The translations under genes and the position numbers were made by a program. Positions 46,069-58,113 of a stretch of DNA of 64,000 nucleotides are shown here, piece by piece. Position 1 is the first letter of the stretch; the number at the start of each line of letters is the position of its first letter. The notes under the pieces were generated by a model. It was not told the origin of the DNA. It was given only the letters and a program-made list of their open reading frames with translations, and made no database searches. Source of the DNA: Apium graveolens (Eukaryota > Streptophyta > Magnoliopsida > Apiales > Apiaceae); NCBI RefSeq assembly GCF_009905375.1, contig NC_133648.1, forward strand, positions 307,040,565 through 307,104,564, written 5' to 3'.

Positions 46069-48431
46069 TGTCACAACCCCTTCTTAAAATTAGAAAGAGA
46101 TATTACTTATAATCCATAAACCTACACACAGAGCACTAATATATTTCTAAACAAAAATTAAACAGTCTAAAAATCTCCAAAAATAATATTAAATCTCCAA
46201 AATGTCTAAATCAAATATATAAATGCTGAAATCTCTAATAAGTAATTAAATCTAGATACGGATAAAGTCTGAAATCCTAAACAATAAATAGGGTAGCTAT
46301 CCATCGCACAGTCCCAAATCCCCCTAAGCACCTGCCAGAAAAAGAATACGGCATGAGCCAAACGCCCAGTACGGATTTGGAATACAATTTATAAAATAAG
46401 AGATCAGAAATAAATAATCAGCAATTTATAATAAAACAACAATTTTAAGAATAAGTAAGGCTGAAGCAACGAGGGGTTAGGATATTTGATACCGAGATCA
46501 GAACAAATACAAATACACACATCATAGGGTACCTAATGCGTGCAACAGAATGGATAACGTGTACGGCATATACAACGTCACCATAAACCAAATCACAAAT
46601 CAAACTTTGGATGCACCCACGTATCCTGAACAAATATCAAATGGCCAAAAGCTCCTCCCAAGAGCTAACAAAAGGATGCGCCGTGACCAATCACACTGTC
46701 ACGGAAGTGTCATGTCATTGGTACCGCAATGACATGGCTGTAGTACCCCTACAACTGGTTAACTCGGTATACCCTATATTTCTAAGGGTTCAAATAAAAA
46801 TATTCTCGCAAATTTAAAATCACCTGAGACAATTAATTTAAATTTCCAAAATAGAGGGTGTTATAGATAAATTTTGAAAACCACATAAATAGATATTTAA
46901 AATTTTCAAATCAGTTTTAAAACAATTTTCGAAAGTCAGAACAAGTCAAATCAAATATTGAATGAGCAGGATACAGAAGAACTGAACGAATCAAATATTT
47001 CTAAATACTAAGAGGAGTAGCGCTGAATAAAAAGGGGACAGAATCCGTACCTCGAATATCGCAAACTTTAATGCTAACTAAATACGTGAACGATCCGTTA
47101 ATTTCCTGGTCCCCGATCTAAATTATAAAAATACAATCTATTATTAACATACAATTTCATATGTATATTATTATTTTATTTATTTATTGAGACATTCATT
47201 CGTCAACTTAAACTCAAAGGACATATCTGAATTTATATTAATGCATTCGACTTATGAGCAAACAAAAACCAACAGAGATGAGTACCAACATTGATTCATA
47301 CGAATAAGATAGTCATCACACATGGCTACTCACTTATTAGTATAAATATTAGAACTATGACCTGGACATACTTTAGCTATTAGAATAGAAAAGGTAAATC
47401 AATACAACTTTGGCGCATACAGTTTAATAAATTAATTGCTAATATCTTATGAATGTACATACAGTGACTTTATTGAACACCTCTGATGATCTAATGAAAC
47501 ATGTAAATAGACCCCAACTACAACCCTGTACCAGGAAACCAATCATGTAATCATGTATCAATAATCTTACAAAATTAAATAATTAAATAAAATATAAAAA
47601 TAAAATATATGAGGAGAAAAATAAGCTTGTTCTCAAATATTAGATTTACATAAAAATTTATATATATATTTTCAACCCAAAACTATGACCCTGAATCAAT
47701 TCACATAGTTGGATATATATCAATTATCACAGATTTGGATATCATGAATTTATAACAGTGTTAGCAATAATAATAATAATATAATACTAAGAATTAATAA
47801 TACGTAATACTGATTTAATGACATAAATTTATAAATACACTATTAAAAAAAATAGCATCAAACAATCATACCATTGATTTTCATGGAAATAGGTCCAAGG
47901 TGTCAAGTAAATTTGATAATAATCTTTACTTTTAAAACTATGCTACTCACGCATAGACCATTAAAGTGTAGTATTGCAGAGTAATATGCATGGTACATAA
48001 TCTATCAAATAGGCGAGCATAGGCATCATCTTCAATTTGTATGTGCTCTATCAATCAATTAACATGTGTAATGCCTTATTGTACAACTAATTATAATAAT
48101 AGAGAATTAAGAAATACCTAATGTCGTGGACACAACTTACTACAACACCTATCGCCCCTGTTTTCCTTTAACTCTCACCCCGCGGCTTCTTTAGGTTTTT
48201 TTATACGAAACTCGAATGCTACACAATGACCGAATAGATTAATATATAGAGTACTTAATATCCTATGATATTTAGAATTTTAATAATAACTAAACTACCT
48301 GACATAAATCCTTTTTAAGATCTAATTAATATATTAGAGCACTATTCAAATTATAATTATAATTCAAATCATATAAATTTTAATATTTACCATTATTATT
48401 ATTATTAATATAAAATTCACGTGTATTACTT
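46069..48431 (-). repeat. 3' LTR of the Tekay-type element
   Basis: Begins TGTCACAACCCCTTC (plus strand) and ends in CACGTGTATTAC. The minus-strand polypurine tract (AAGGGGG) is at about 48440-48453. It differs from the other LTR at scattered sites, roughly 2-3% in the parts compared. Confidence 0.9.
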
Positions 48432-48479
48432 ATATACCCCCTTAAAAAGGATTCTGTCCCCGGAATCAAACGAAACTAA

Positions 48480-49180
48480 ATACTCGTACCTGAATCGAAT
48501 AAATGCGGATATTTCTCACGAATAGATTCTTCTAATTCCCAAGTAGCCTCTCTCTAAGAATGATTTTTCCACAAAACTTTCATAAATGGAATGGTATTCT
48601 TCCTCAAAATTCACTCCTCTCGAGCTAAGATAGCCTCAGCTTCTTCCTCACAAGAAAGATCTTCTCTAATCTTATGCAATGGATATTGAACTACGTGTAA
48701 CAGATGATATTTATAGCCCCTCAAAATGGACACATGAAACACATTATGCACATGAGATAGTTGTGGTGGTAACGTAACTCTATAAGATACTTTCCCTACT
48801 TTCTCCATAACATCAAAAGGTCCAACATATCTCGGACTAAGCTTCCCCTTCACACCAAAACGCTTCACACCCTTACAAGGTGACACCTTTAAGAACACAT
48901 GATCACCTGGCTTATATCCACCAAACTTCCGATGTTGATCCGCATAACTCTTTTGACGTGATCGGACTTCCTTCAGAATTTCTTTAACTTTCTCTACCTT
49001 CTCATTAGTGATTTTAACCAGCTCTGGTCCTTCAATGACTCTCTCAGCAACCTCATCCCAACAAGATGGTGCCCTACACCTTTCTACCATACAAAGCCTC
49101 AAATGGTGGCATACCGATACTCGCGTGCCAACTGTTATTATACGCAAACTCAACAAGATATAAATACTTATCCTAGTCAC
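48480..49180 (-). pseudogene. Tekay integrase C-terminus and chromodomain
   Basis: The ORF 48611-49180 holds the integrase C-terminal module: QKSYADQHRKFGGYKPGDHV, LSPRYVGPFDVMEKVG (GPY/F-type) and LSHVHNVFHVSILRGY. Continuing in frame past a TGA, and with a further TAG inside, come KVLWKNHS and REATWELEESIREKYPHLF, a group II chromodomain as in Tekay/Del. Chromodomains are thought to direct integration to heterochromatin. The first ~15 residues of the ORF differ from the usual link to the integrase core, consistent with a frame change. Confidence 0.85.
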
Positions 49181-49577
49181 CTGTCCACTCCAAAGCGCAT
49201 GCCCTCAACATATCTTCCAACGTCTGGATCGTCCTTTCTGACTGTCCATCGGTCTGCGGATGATAAGTTGTACTAAAATTAAGCCTCGTACCCCAAGCTT
49301 GCTGTAATCCCTTCCAAAAACATGATTTAAATCTTGTATCCCTGTCAGAAACTATTGACACGGGAACGCCATGAAGTCTAACGATATCTTGCTGAAAAAT
49401 ATCTGCTAACTCATGAACATGAGTAGTCTCCCTAATAGGCAAGAAGTGAGCGGACTTAGTAAGTCTATCAACCATTAACCATATGACATCGTTCTTCTTG
49501 AAAGTCCTCGGCAAATGAGTCACAAAATCCATAGTAATCTTTTCCCACTTCCAAACTGGAATATCTAGTTGTTGCAA
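49173..49577 (-). pseudogene. Tekay integrase core
   Basis: MDFVTHLPRTFKKNDVIWL then VDRLTKSAHFLP, IVSDRDTRF and TYHPQTDGQSERTIQTLE supply the D, D and E residues of the catalytic core. The ORF is open for 134 codons, but an upstream stop separates it from the zinc-binding domain and a frame change separates it from the C-terminus. Confidence 0.9.
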
Positions 49578-49592
49578 TGGTCCACTAGGCCT

Positions 49593-50450
49593 CTAATGGT
49601 CTATATTCACTTGTTGACATGTAAGACATTTTCCCACAAATTCTGCTATATCTCCCTTCATTCTACTCCACCAAAAGTGCTTCTTCAAATCCCTATACAT
49701 CTTAGTGGAACCTAGATGAATAGAAAATGAAGAACTATGAGCCTCCTTCATAATTTCCTCATGAATCATCGGGTCCGCGGGCATGCACAATTTTCCACCC
49801 AACCATATCACACCCTCATCATCAACATGAAAATGTGTTTGCTTTCCACCTGCCACCTCAGATCTAATAGCTTCCAAACCTGTATCATTCTTCTGGGCTT
49901 CCTTAACCTTTGAAACAAGGTTTGGTTCCACTTTCAAATTTGCAATGCTACCATTTGATCCTCTAACATACAACTCCACACCCAAGCGCTCCAAATCTGA
50001 AACAAGGTACGGCAGAGTAATGAGAGATGCAACACTCCCCAAGTTCTTCCTACTCAGAGTGTCTGCCACTACATTCGCCTTTCCTGGATGATACTGAATA
50101 TAAGCATCATAATCCTTAAGAAGTTTAAGCCACCTTCGCTGCCTCATATTAAGCTCCTTTTGGGTAAAAATGTATTTGAGACTCTTGTGATCAGTAAAGA
50201 TGTCACAAGTCTCTCCATATAAATAATGCCTCCAAATCTTCAAAGCAAAGACCACATCCACTAACTCCAAGTCATGGGTAGGATAGTTCACCTCATAAGG
50301 TTTAAGTTGCCTAGAGGCGTAAGAAATCACTTTCCCATGCTGCATAAGAACACACCCCAATCCTCTCTTAGAAGCATCACTATAAACCTGAAAACCTCCA
50401 GTCCCTGATGGCAACACAAGTATTGGAGCAGACACCAACCTCTTTTTCAA
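49593..50450 (-). pseudogene. Tekay RNase H and integrase zinc-binding domain
   Basis: RNase [47 protein letters not shown] and [15 protein letters not shown]. Integrase HHCC module: [18 protein letters not shown] then CLTCQQVN. Open for 285 codons; a stop separates it from the integrase core at 49577 and another lies upstream near 50500. Confidence 0.92.
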
Positions 50451-50630
50451 CTCTTGAAAGCTCTTCTCACGATCATCATTCCACTCAAACTTAATGCCCT
50501 ACCTCATGAGTTGAGTCAATGGTAAAGCTATGAAAGAGAAACCTTCTACAAAGCGCCTATAATAACCTGCTAAACCCAAGAAACTCCTCACCTCCGTCAC
50601 ATTGCTAGGTCTGGGCCAATTAGTAATAGC

Positions 50631-51437
50631 CTAAACTTTCGCAGGATCCAACTCAATGCCTCTACCAGACACAATATGTCCCAAGAATGCCACTTCCTTC
50701 AACCAGAATTCACACTTGGAAAATTTCACAAACAACTTCTTCTCCCTCAAAATTTCAAGTACAGTACGTAAATGATCCTCTCTGCTCCTAGAGTATATCA
50801 AGATATCATCGATGAAGACCACCACGAATTTATCCAGATAATCACGAAAGACCCAATTCATCAAATCCATAAATATCGCTGGTGCATTCATCAACCCAAA
50901 GAACATCACGAGAAACTCATAATGACCATAACTAGTGCGAAATGCAGTCTTCGGAATCTCTTCCTCCCTAACTCGTAACTGATGGTAACCAGATCTCAAA
51001 TCTATCTTCGAAAAGTACTTTGCCCCTTGCAACTGATCAAACAAGTCATCAATGCGTGGCAAAGGATACTTGTTTCTAACAGTCACCTTATTCAACTCTC
51101 TATAGTTAATGCACAATCTCATGGAACCATCTTTCTTCTTCACAAATAATACAGGAGCTCCCCACGGAGACACACTTGGCCTGATAAATCCCCTATCCAA
51201 CAACTCCTGCAACTGCTCCTTCAATTTTTGTAACTCAAGTGGCGCCATCCGGTAAGGCGCCTTAGAAATAGGCTCAACACCCGGAACAAGTTCAATAGTA
51301 AACTCCACCTCCCTATATGGCGGCAAACCTGGTAGCTCATCGGGGAACACATCTTCATACTCCCTGACAACTGGATAATCCTCGATGCGAGGTTCATCCT
51401 TCGATGTATCCTTGATGAAAGCAAGGGTAGCCATCAC
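50631..51437 (-). pseudogene. Tekay reverse transcriptase
   Basis: Contains [71 protein letters not shown] and the catalytic [13 protein letters not shown], then [11 protein letters not shown]. It is one of the best preserved parts of the element, but stops lie on both sides. Confidence 0.93.
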
Positions 51438-51519
51438 AACCCTTAGACAACAATTTACTCGCCTTTAGAGCATAAATTAATTTAACCTCCCCCTTCGGCT
51501 GAGACCCTTGGTATACAAA

Positions 51520-51912
51520 TTATGGTTTATCTGCATCCCCAAAGATCACCCTTTTTCCTTGACAATCAATTGTGGCACGATGTTCACTCAACCAATCCAT
51601 GCCCAAGATAATGTCAAAGTCATGCATCTCCATTGGAAGCAAGTTAACCTTAAGATTTCTATCTCCAACAACTATTGGACACTCTGGATATATATCAGAT
51701 ATAATAACAGAATTCCCCATTGGGGTAGCAATAGACATATGAGGATATAATAATGAAGGTGCAACGGCAAGATGACGAACAAACAATAAAGACACAACAG
51801 AATGGGTCGAACCAGTATCAAATAACACATAAGCATCACGTCTTCCAATAAGAAGTGTTCCTGAAATGGTACCTGAATTAGCTGCTGCCTGATTTGCAGT
51901 CAATGCAAACAC
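51520..51912 (-). pseudogene. Tekay protease
   Basis: A retropepsin-like domain with the catalytic VLFDTGSTHSVVS and the later DIILGMDWLSEHRATIDC. It is followed by a stop at about 51520 and a frame change before RT. Confidence 0.88.
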
Positions 51913-51959
51913 TCTGGCTGTAGGATTCTGCTGACTGCCACTGCCACTACCACCGCCAG

Positions 51960-53109
51960 CTCATCCTCCACCAGTGTTGTAGGACACTTTATAATCCTTT
52001 GCCCTATGGGACATGCTACCGCACAAGAAACAAGCCCCAGTATGTCTGTAACAAGCTCTACCTAGATGATGTCCACCACATGTAGCACAAGGAGCCACTG
52101 GAATCATATTGGGGTTTCCCCCGTACACTGAGTAACGACTTTGACCCTGTTGCCGATTCTGCCACTGCCTAGGCTGCTTCTGTCGTACTGCTGATTCTGA
52201 TTCTGACCAACATACTGATTTCGACCGTGGAATGACTGACCACCCCTATTCTGATTTTATCTGCGCCACTGTCCCTGCTGACCACTCTGACCTCCATACC
52301 ACTGTCTACCCTGTACAAAACCCTGATTATCCCTAGCCCTCTTATTACCACTGTTAGACCTGGAAGTCCTGAAATCTATGCGCTCCTTCTCAATGTCCTT
52401 TGCTGCATCAGCCACCTCTGCCACCTTATCAAATTTAACTTCAGCCCCCATTTAAATTTATCAGCCTGTTATGCAGCAGTCCCTGCAACTGTCCCAGCAA
52501 ATCCAGCCAACCTTATAAACCTCGCCATATAATCAGTAATGCTCTCATCATGGTGCTGCACAATAGAATGAAATTCCCTCAAATAAGCCTTCTTATCAGC
52601 ATTAGAGAAGTACTGCACATAAAATACTTCCTTGAATCCATGCCATTCCAAAGCCTCTACATATTGCACCCCTTTAGTAGCTTTCACTCCTCTCCACCAC
52701 CTCTGAGCATCCCCCACCAACTTATACACAGCTAACCTAACCTTCTGAATCTCATCACAACCCAGTGCATCAAAAATCTTTTCGAGATGAACAATCCAAT
52801 TTTCAGCATCAATAGGAGTCGGTGTTGCACTAAAAGAGTCTAGTTTCTGCTTCACAAACCTCTCCAACTATACGAACAGCTCCAGCTGATGGCCCTGACC
52901 ATTCTGATTCTGATTCTCATTGTCATTCTGATTTCCGTGTCCATTTTGATTTCCCTCTCCATTCTGATTTCCTTCTTCATTCTGATTTCCCTCTCCATTC
53001 TGATTTCCCTGGTTTGCCAAAGCCTGTTGTACAGCCTGAGCCACTGCTTGCCCTATCATCTCAGTAAGCTGAGCGGGGTCAATATAAAAGGATCACGTCT
53101 AGGAGGCAT
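51960..53109 (-). pseudogene. Tekay gag
   Basis: Starts MPPRRDP at 53109, with an early frame change. The N-terminus has MIGQAVAQAVQQALANQ and a repeated NQNGEG-type hexapeptide (about 52890-53025). The retrotrans-gag core (DAENWIVHLEKIFDALGC, GDAQRWWRG, FVYVQY-like FYVQYFSNADK) is at 52469-52867. A CCHC knuckle (CFLCGSMSHRAKDC-like, degenerate) is near 52010-52040. Stops are at about 52868 and 52452. Confidence 0.85.
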
Positions 53110-53283
53110 CTACAATATAAGATAGCGAACGAATGAAGATTACGAGAATAAATATGATGAATCGGTCACAAACAGATTTCAAAATGATGAAGTAGAATGA
53201 AAAGAAATTAAATAGAACACCCATCCTATCATCTACTCAAACTCACAGGTCAACCTAAGTAGGTTTTCTACAAGAAAGAACCT

Positions 53284-53296
53284 GGCTCTGATATCA
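53284..53296 (-). promoter_or_regulatory. Primer-binding site of the Tekay element
   Basis: On the minus strand TGATATCAGAGCC, one mismatch from the initiator-Met complement, close to the LTR at 53301. Confidence 0.85.
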
Positions 53297-53300
53297 TCTC

Positions 53301-55669
53301 TGTCACACCCCCTTCTTAAAATTAGAAAGAGATATTACTTATAATCCATAAACCTACACACAGAGCACTAATATATTTCTAAACAAAAATTAAACAGTCT
53401 AAAAATCTCCAAAAATAATATTAAATCTCCAAAATGTCTAAATCAAATATATAAATGCTGAAATCTCTAATAAGTAATTAAATCTAGATACTGATAAAGT
53501 CTGAAATCCTAAACAATAAATAGGGTAGCTCTCCATCGCACAGTCCCAAATCCCCCTAAGCACCTGCCAGAAAAAGAATACGGCATGAGCCAAACGCCCA
53601 GTACGGATTTGAAATACAATTTATAAAACAAGAGATCAGAAATAAATAATCAGCAATTTATAATAAAACAACAATTTTAAGAATAAGTAAGGCTGAAGCA
53701 ACGAGGGGTTAGGATATTTCATACCGAGATCAGAACAAATACAAATACACACATCATAGGATACCTAATGCGTGCAACAGAATGGATAACGTGTATGGCA
53801 TATACAACATCACCATAAACCAAACCACAAATCAAACTCTGGGTGCACCCACGTATCCTGAACAAATATCAAATGGCCAAAAGCTCCTCCCAAGAGCTAA
53901 CAGAAGGATACGCCGTGACCAATCACACTGTGACGGAAGTGTCATGTCATTAGTGCCGCAATGACATGACTGTAGTACCCCTACAGCTGGTTAACTCGGT
54001 ATACCCTATATCTCTAAGGGTTCAAATAAAAATATTCTCGCAAATTTAAAATCACCTAAGACAATTAATTTAAATTTCCAAAACAGAGGGTGTCATAGAT
54101 AAATTTTGAAAACCACATAAACAAATATTTAAAATTTTTAAATCAATTTTAAAATAATTTTCGGAAGTCAGAACAAGTCAAATCAAATATTGAATGAGCA
54201 GGATACAGAAGAACTGAACGAATCAAATATTTCTAAATACTAAGAGGGATAGCGCTGAATAAAAAATGGACAGAATCCGTACCTCGAATATCGCAAACTT
54301 TAATGCTAACTAAATACGTGAACGATCCGCTAATTTCCTGGTCCCCGATCTAAATTATAAAAATACAATCTATTATTAATATACAATTTCATATGTATAT
54401 TATTATTTTATTTATTTATTGAGACATTCATTCGTCAACTTAAACTCAAAGGACATATCTGAATTTATATTAATGCATTCGACTTATGAGCAAACTAAAA
54501 CCAACAGAGATGAGTACCAACATTGATTCATACGAATAAGATAGTCATCACACATGGCCCCTCACTTATTAGTATAAATATAAGAACTATGACCTGGACA
54601 TACTTTAGTTATTAGAATAGAAAAAGTAAATCAATACAACTTTGACGCATACAGTTTAATAAATTAATTGCTAATATCTTATGAATGTACATACAGTGAC
54701 TTTATTGAACACTCCTGATGATGTAATGAAACATTTAAATAGACCCCAATTACAACCCTGTATCAGGAAACCAATCATGTAATCATGTATCAATAATCTT
54801 ACAAAATCAAATAATTAAATAAAATATAAAAATAAAATATATGAGGAGAAAAATAAGCTTGTTCTCAAATATTATATTTACATAAAAATTTATATATATA
54901 TTTTCAACCCAAAACTATGACCCTGAATCAATTCACACAGTTGGATATATATCAATTATCACATATTTGAATATCATGAATTTATAATAGTGTTAGCAAT
55001 AATAATAATTATAAAATACTACTAAGAATTAATAATACGTAATACTGATTTAATGACATAAATTTATAAATACACTATTAAAAAAAATAGCATCAAACAA
55101 TCATACCATTGATTTTCATGGAAATAGGTCCATGGTGTCATGTAAATTTGATAATAATCTTTACTTTTAAAACTATGCTACTCACACATAGACCATTAAA
55201 CTGTAGTATTGCAGAGTAATATGCATGGTACATAATCTATCAAATAGGCAAGCATAAGCATCATCTTCGATTTGTATGTGCTCTATCAACCAATTAACAT
55301 GTGTAATGCCTTATTGTACAACTAATTATAATAATAGAGAATTAAGAATTACCTGATGTCGTGGACACAACTTACTACAACACCTATCGCCCCTGTTTTC
55401 CTTTAACTTTCACCCTGCGGCTTCTTTAGGTTTTTTTTATACGAAACTCGAATGCTACACAATGACCGAATAGATTAATATATAGAGTACCTAATATCCT
55501 ACGATATTTAGAATTTTAATAATAACTAAACTACCTGACATAAATCCTTTTTAAGATCTAATTAATTTATTAGAGCACTATTCAAATTATAATTATAATT
55601 CAAATCATATAAATTTTAATATTTACCATTATTACTATTATTATTAATATAAAATTCACATGTATTACA
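53301..55669 (-). repeat. 5' LTR of the Tekay-type element
   Basis: TGTCACACCCCCTTC to CACATGTATTACA, 2,369 bp on the plus strand, matching 46069-48431 throughout. Followed by CCCA. Confidence 0.92.
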
Positions 55670-55673
55670 CCCA

Positions 55674-56681
55674 AGGCAATCGGCCTTAAATGGGTTTTCA
55701 ATCTTAAAAGAGATATTGATGGGAACATTATAAAACACAAAGTGCGCCTAGTCGCTAAAGGGTATGTACAAGAACGGGGAATTGACTGTGAAGAAGCCTT
55801 TGCACCCGTTACCAGACTTGAGATGGTAAGGCTGCTACTTGCATTGGCTGCGAAAAACTCATGGGAAGTTCACCATCTCGATGGTAAATCCGTATTTTTA
55901 AATGGGGAACTGCAGGAGGAAGTTTATGTAGTTCAACCAGAAGGATTTGTGAAGAGGGGGCATGAATACAAGGTTTACATAAAGCTCTATACGGTTTACG
56001 CCAAGCACCCAGGGCTTTGTATGCTCATCTAAGCAAGTGTTTGAAAGAATTGAGCTTTGTGAAATGCCCATATGAACACGTTGTATACACGAGAAGAGAA
56101 GGAGGGGAAGTTCTTGTGGTTGCTTTCTACGTAGATGATCTTTTAATTACTGGAACAAATACTTCAAACATTAGTAAGTTCAAGAAAGAGATGAGCAGTG
56201 TATTTGATATGAGCGATCTGGGGCGTTTGAACTATTATCTAGGCATGGAGGTGAATCAGAAAGATGGTTATACTGAGCTTAAGCAGACCGGATATGCAAA
56301 GAAACTGGTGGAGAAGGCAGAAGTGACAGGCTGTAACACAGTAAAGTATCCCATGGAACCTTTGGAGAAACTAAACAAGGACGAAGGGGGAAAAGCAGTA
56401 AACTCTACTCAGTTCAAATCGATGGTGGGAGGCCTTAGATATCTCGTGTTCACGAGACCTGATATAGCATATTCCGTTGGGGTGGTAAGTAGGTTTATGG
56501 AAAGACCAACTGAGATGTATCTAGCCGCAGTTAAACGCATCATTCGGTATATTAGTGGAACTTTCGACTTTGGTTTAGTGTACACAAAGGGCGAGGGAAA
56601 TTATTTGCTTTCGGGGTATTCTGATAGTGATCTTGCTGGGAATGTGGATGATAGAAAATCGACTGGAGGTATGGCTTTTTA
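55674..56681 (+). pseudogene. Copia reverse transcriptase and start of RNase H (continuation)
   Basis: Continues the Copia at 46064. RT motifs are IGLKWVFNLKRDIDGN, RLVAKGYVQERGIDCEEAF and HHLDGKSVFLNGELQEEVY; after a frame change near 56010 come the catalytic FYVDDLLITGTN and LNYYLGMEV. RNase H begins with LSGYSDSDLAGNVDDRKSTG and ends abruptly at 56681, before its catalytic glutamate region. Confidence 0.9.
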
Positions 56682-56755
56682 CAAAATAGGAACACCCTAT
56701 TCTTACTCTAAGACTACATATTTACCTACATAAAAACAGTAAACTACTTGTGACA
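56682..56755 (-). repeat. Inverted fragment of the Copia's own LTR
   Basis: CAAAATAGGAACACCCTATT and TCTTACTCTAAGACTACATA read as the reverse complement of the 5' LTR around 43065-43125. The match is good for about 50 bp and weaker for about 20 more. It replaces the rest of RNase H and the 3' end. Confidence 0.8.
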
Positions 56756-58113
56756 CAATTCTGTGGCGAAGTTAATCTTCTGATCCAATTATTCAGCTAA
56801 ATTTGACTGTGGCCCCACAGGCGGCACAGCTAGATAACTTTCCTGTGAACCAGGAATGGAGCTGTAAGAACTTATACAATATGCTTGAATTGTTTGACAC
56901 ATTTGCCTGCTTTTGTTTTTAATAATTAATCTTAGTCCCCGTGCAAGGGGCGATGAACCAAATTGTTTATCATAGAAATCGACTGACTGTAGCATTCCGG
57001 CTGCTAGGAATTTCATCTTCTTCTCTTCTAATTCATTCTGTCACCTTTCAAATAATCGGTTCAAATTTCTCTATATCCATTCCAAGAATTAGGTTTCGAA
57101 TGTTGAATTAGATTTAAATATTGCAATACTAGATCTGACTTTGTTGAATGTATAATTGCAGCAGTCTTAAAATTTACTTAGACTTGCATGCACCGAATAC
57201 TACCAAAAATAGCCACCATGCTCGCATGACTACGTACAAATGGTGGAAGGAAATATGAGATATAAGAATTACACTAACGTTGTGTTCATTCGGTGAGAAT
57301 TGAAAGGGAAAGGAATACAATGAATTTTTTTAAATAAAATTCATGTACGTAGAAAGAAGAGTAATGAAGAAAGACCACATAAAAGAAAAGAAAGACCACA
57401 ATTCCAGCATACAGCTTCACAACTCTAGAATAAGAAGAACTTGACATACACAAATTTTGGTAACTTCAATAATTTAGTATATTGTACGACTGCAATTTGT
57501 AGTTTCGATTGCCAGTTCAGTGAAATGAAAGAAGTTCTTGCTCACAAAAAATACAGCTAAATTAAACTTATAAAGATAACCTTGCAGATTATATATTGAG
57601 TTTCGATTGCAAGTTCTAAATACATCTGAATTGCAATTTTCATAAGATTTCCACAAGCAGTATTGGTTTCTATGTACCTAGTACTGAAATCACTATGAAC
57701 TTGGTTTCACCTTTTACACAGTGAAGTTTTAAATCCAGAGCAGTTGTTTTATTTTCAAACTATAAAGTGCTTGCTTTTTACTTGTTCTTAATTATGAGTA
57801 ATATGAATCCTGTTTTGGATTTAAATTTCCTGAAAATTTTCTTATTTATAGATATTTGGTCTCAAAAAAGACGTAAGAGCAACTTCAATAGGGATGTCAA
57901 ATCCTAGGTGACATGACACTCTTGATTGCCTGACACTCTTGATTGCCTTGAAGTTAAAATGGTGTCCAATGGGTGACAAAGAGAAGTTGCCAACTTTTGG
58001 CACGGTGTTAGAGTTCGAACTTTGATTATAACAAAGCCATTGATTCAATTTGATTTGCTCGGTAAAAATCAAAGCAAGCTATTACACACCACTAATATAA
58101 TTTCTAATATGAA
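56756..58113. other. Intergenic, no supported gene; small MITE-like fragment near 57880
   Basis: A 75-codon minus-strand ORF (56789-57016) has no recognised domain. At 57880-58020, AGAGCAACTTCAATAGGG resembles ends of plant MITEs and contains a perfect 17-bp tandem duplication (TGACACTCTTGATTGCC at 57914 and 57931). The remainder shows nothing that I can support. Confidence 0.5.

Larger units (their letters stand above)
46069..55669 (-). mobile_element. Ty3/Gypsy chromovirus, Tekay/Del type, 9.6 kb, minus strand
   Basis: LTRs at 46069-48431 and 53301-55669 (2.36 kb, closely matching) bound an internal region with gag, protease, RT, RNase H, integrase and a chromodomain remnant in Gypsy order on the minus strand. 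CCCA at 46065-46068 recurs at 55670-55673 as target duplication. Taking out the insert and one CCCA rejoins the RT frame of the host Copia. All ORFs carry stops or frame changes. Confidence 0.95.
42961..56755 (+). mobile_element. Copia element, 3'-truncated, split by a Tekay-type Gypsy element
   Basis: The 5' LTR (42961-43313), primer-binding site, gag, protease, integrase and RT are in plus orientation. A 9.6-kb Gypsy element occupies 46069-55669. RNase H breaks off at 56681, followed by an inverted piece of the element's own LTR. No polypurine tract or direct 3' LTR is found. The flank before the LTR is GAAAG. Gag style suggests the Ivana/Oryco group, recalled from memory. Confidence 0.85.

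Noticed and set aside
56789..57016. 75-codon minus-strand ORF as a gene fragment
   Set aside because: I cannot match it to any family; the open frame alone is not enough.
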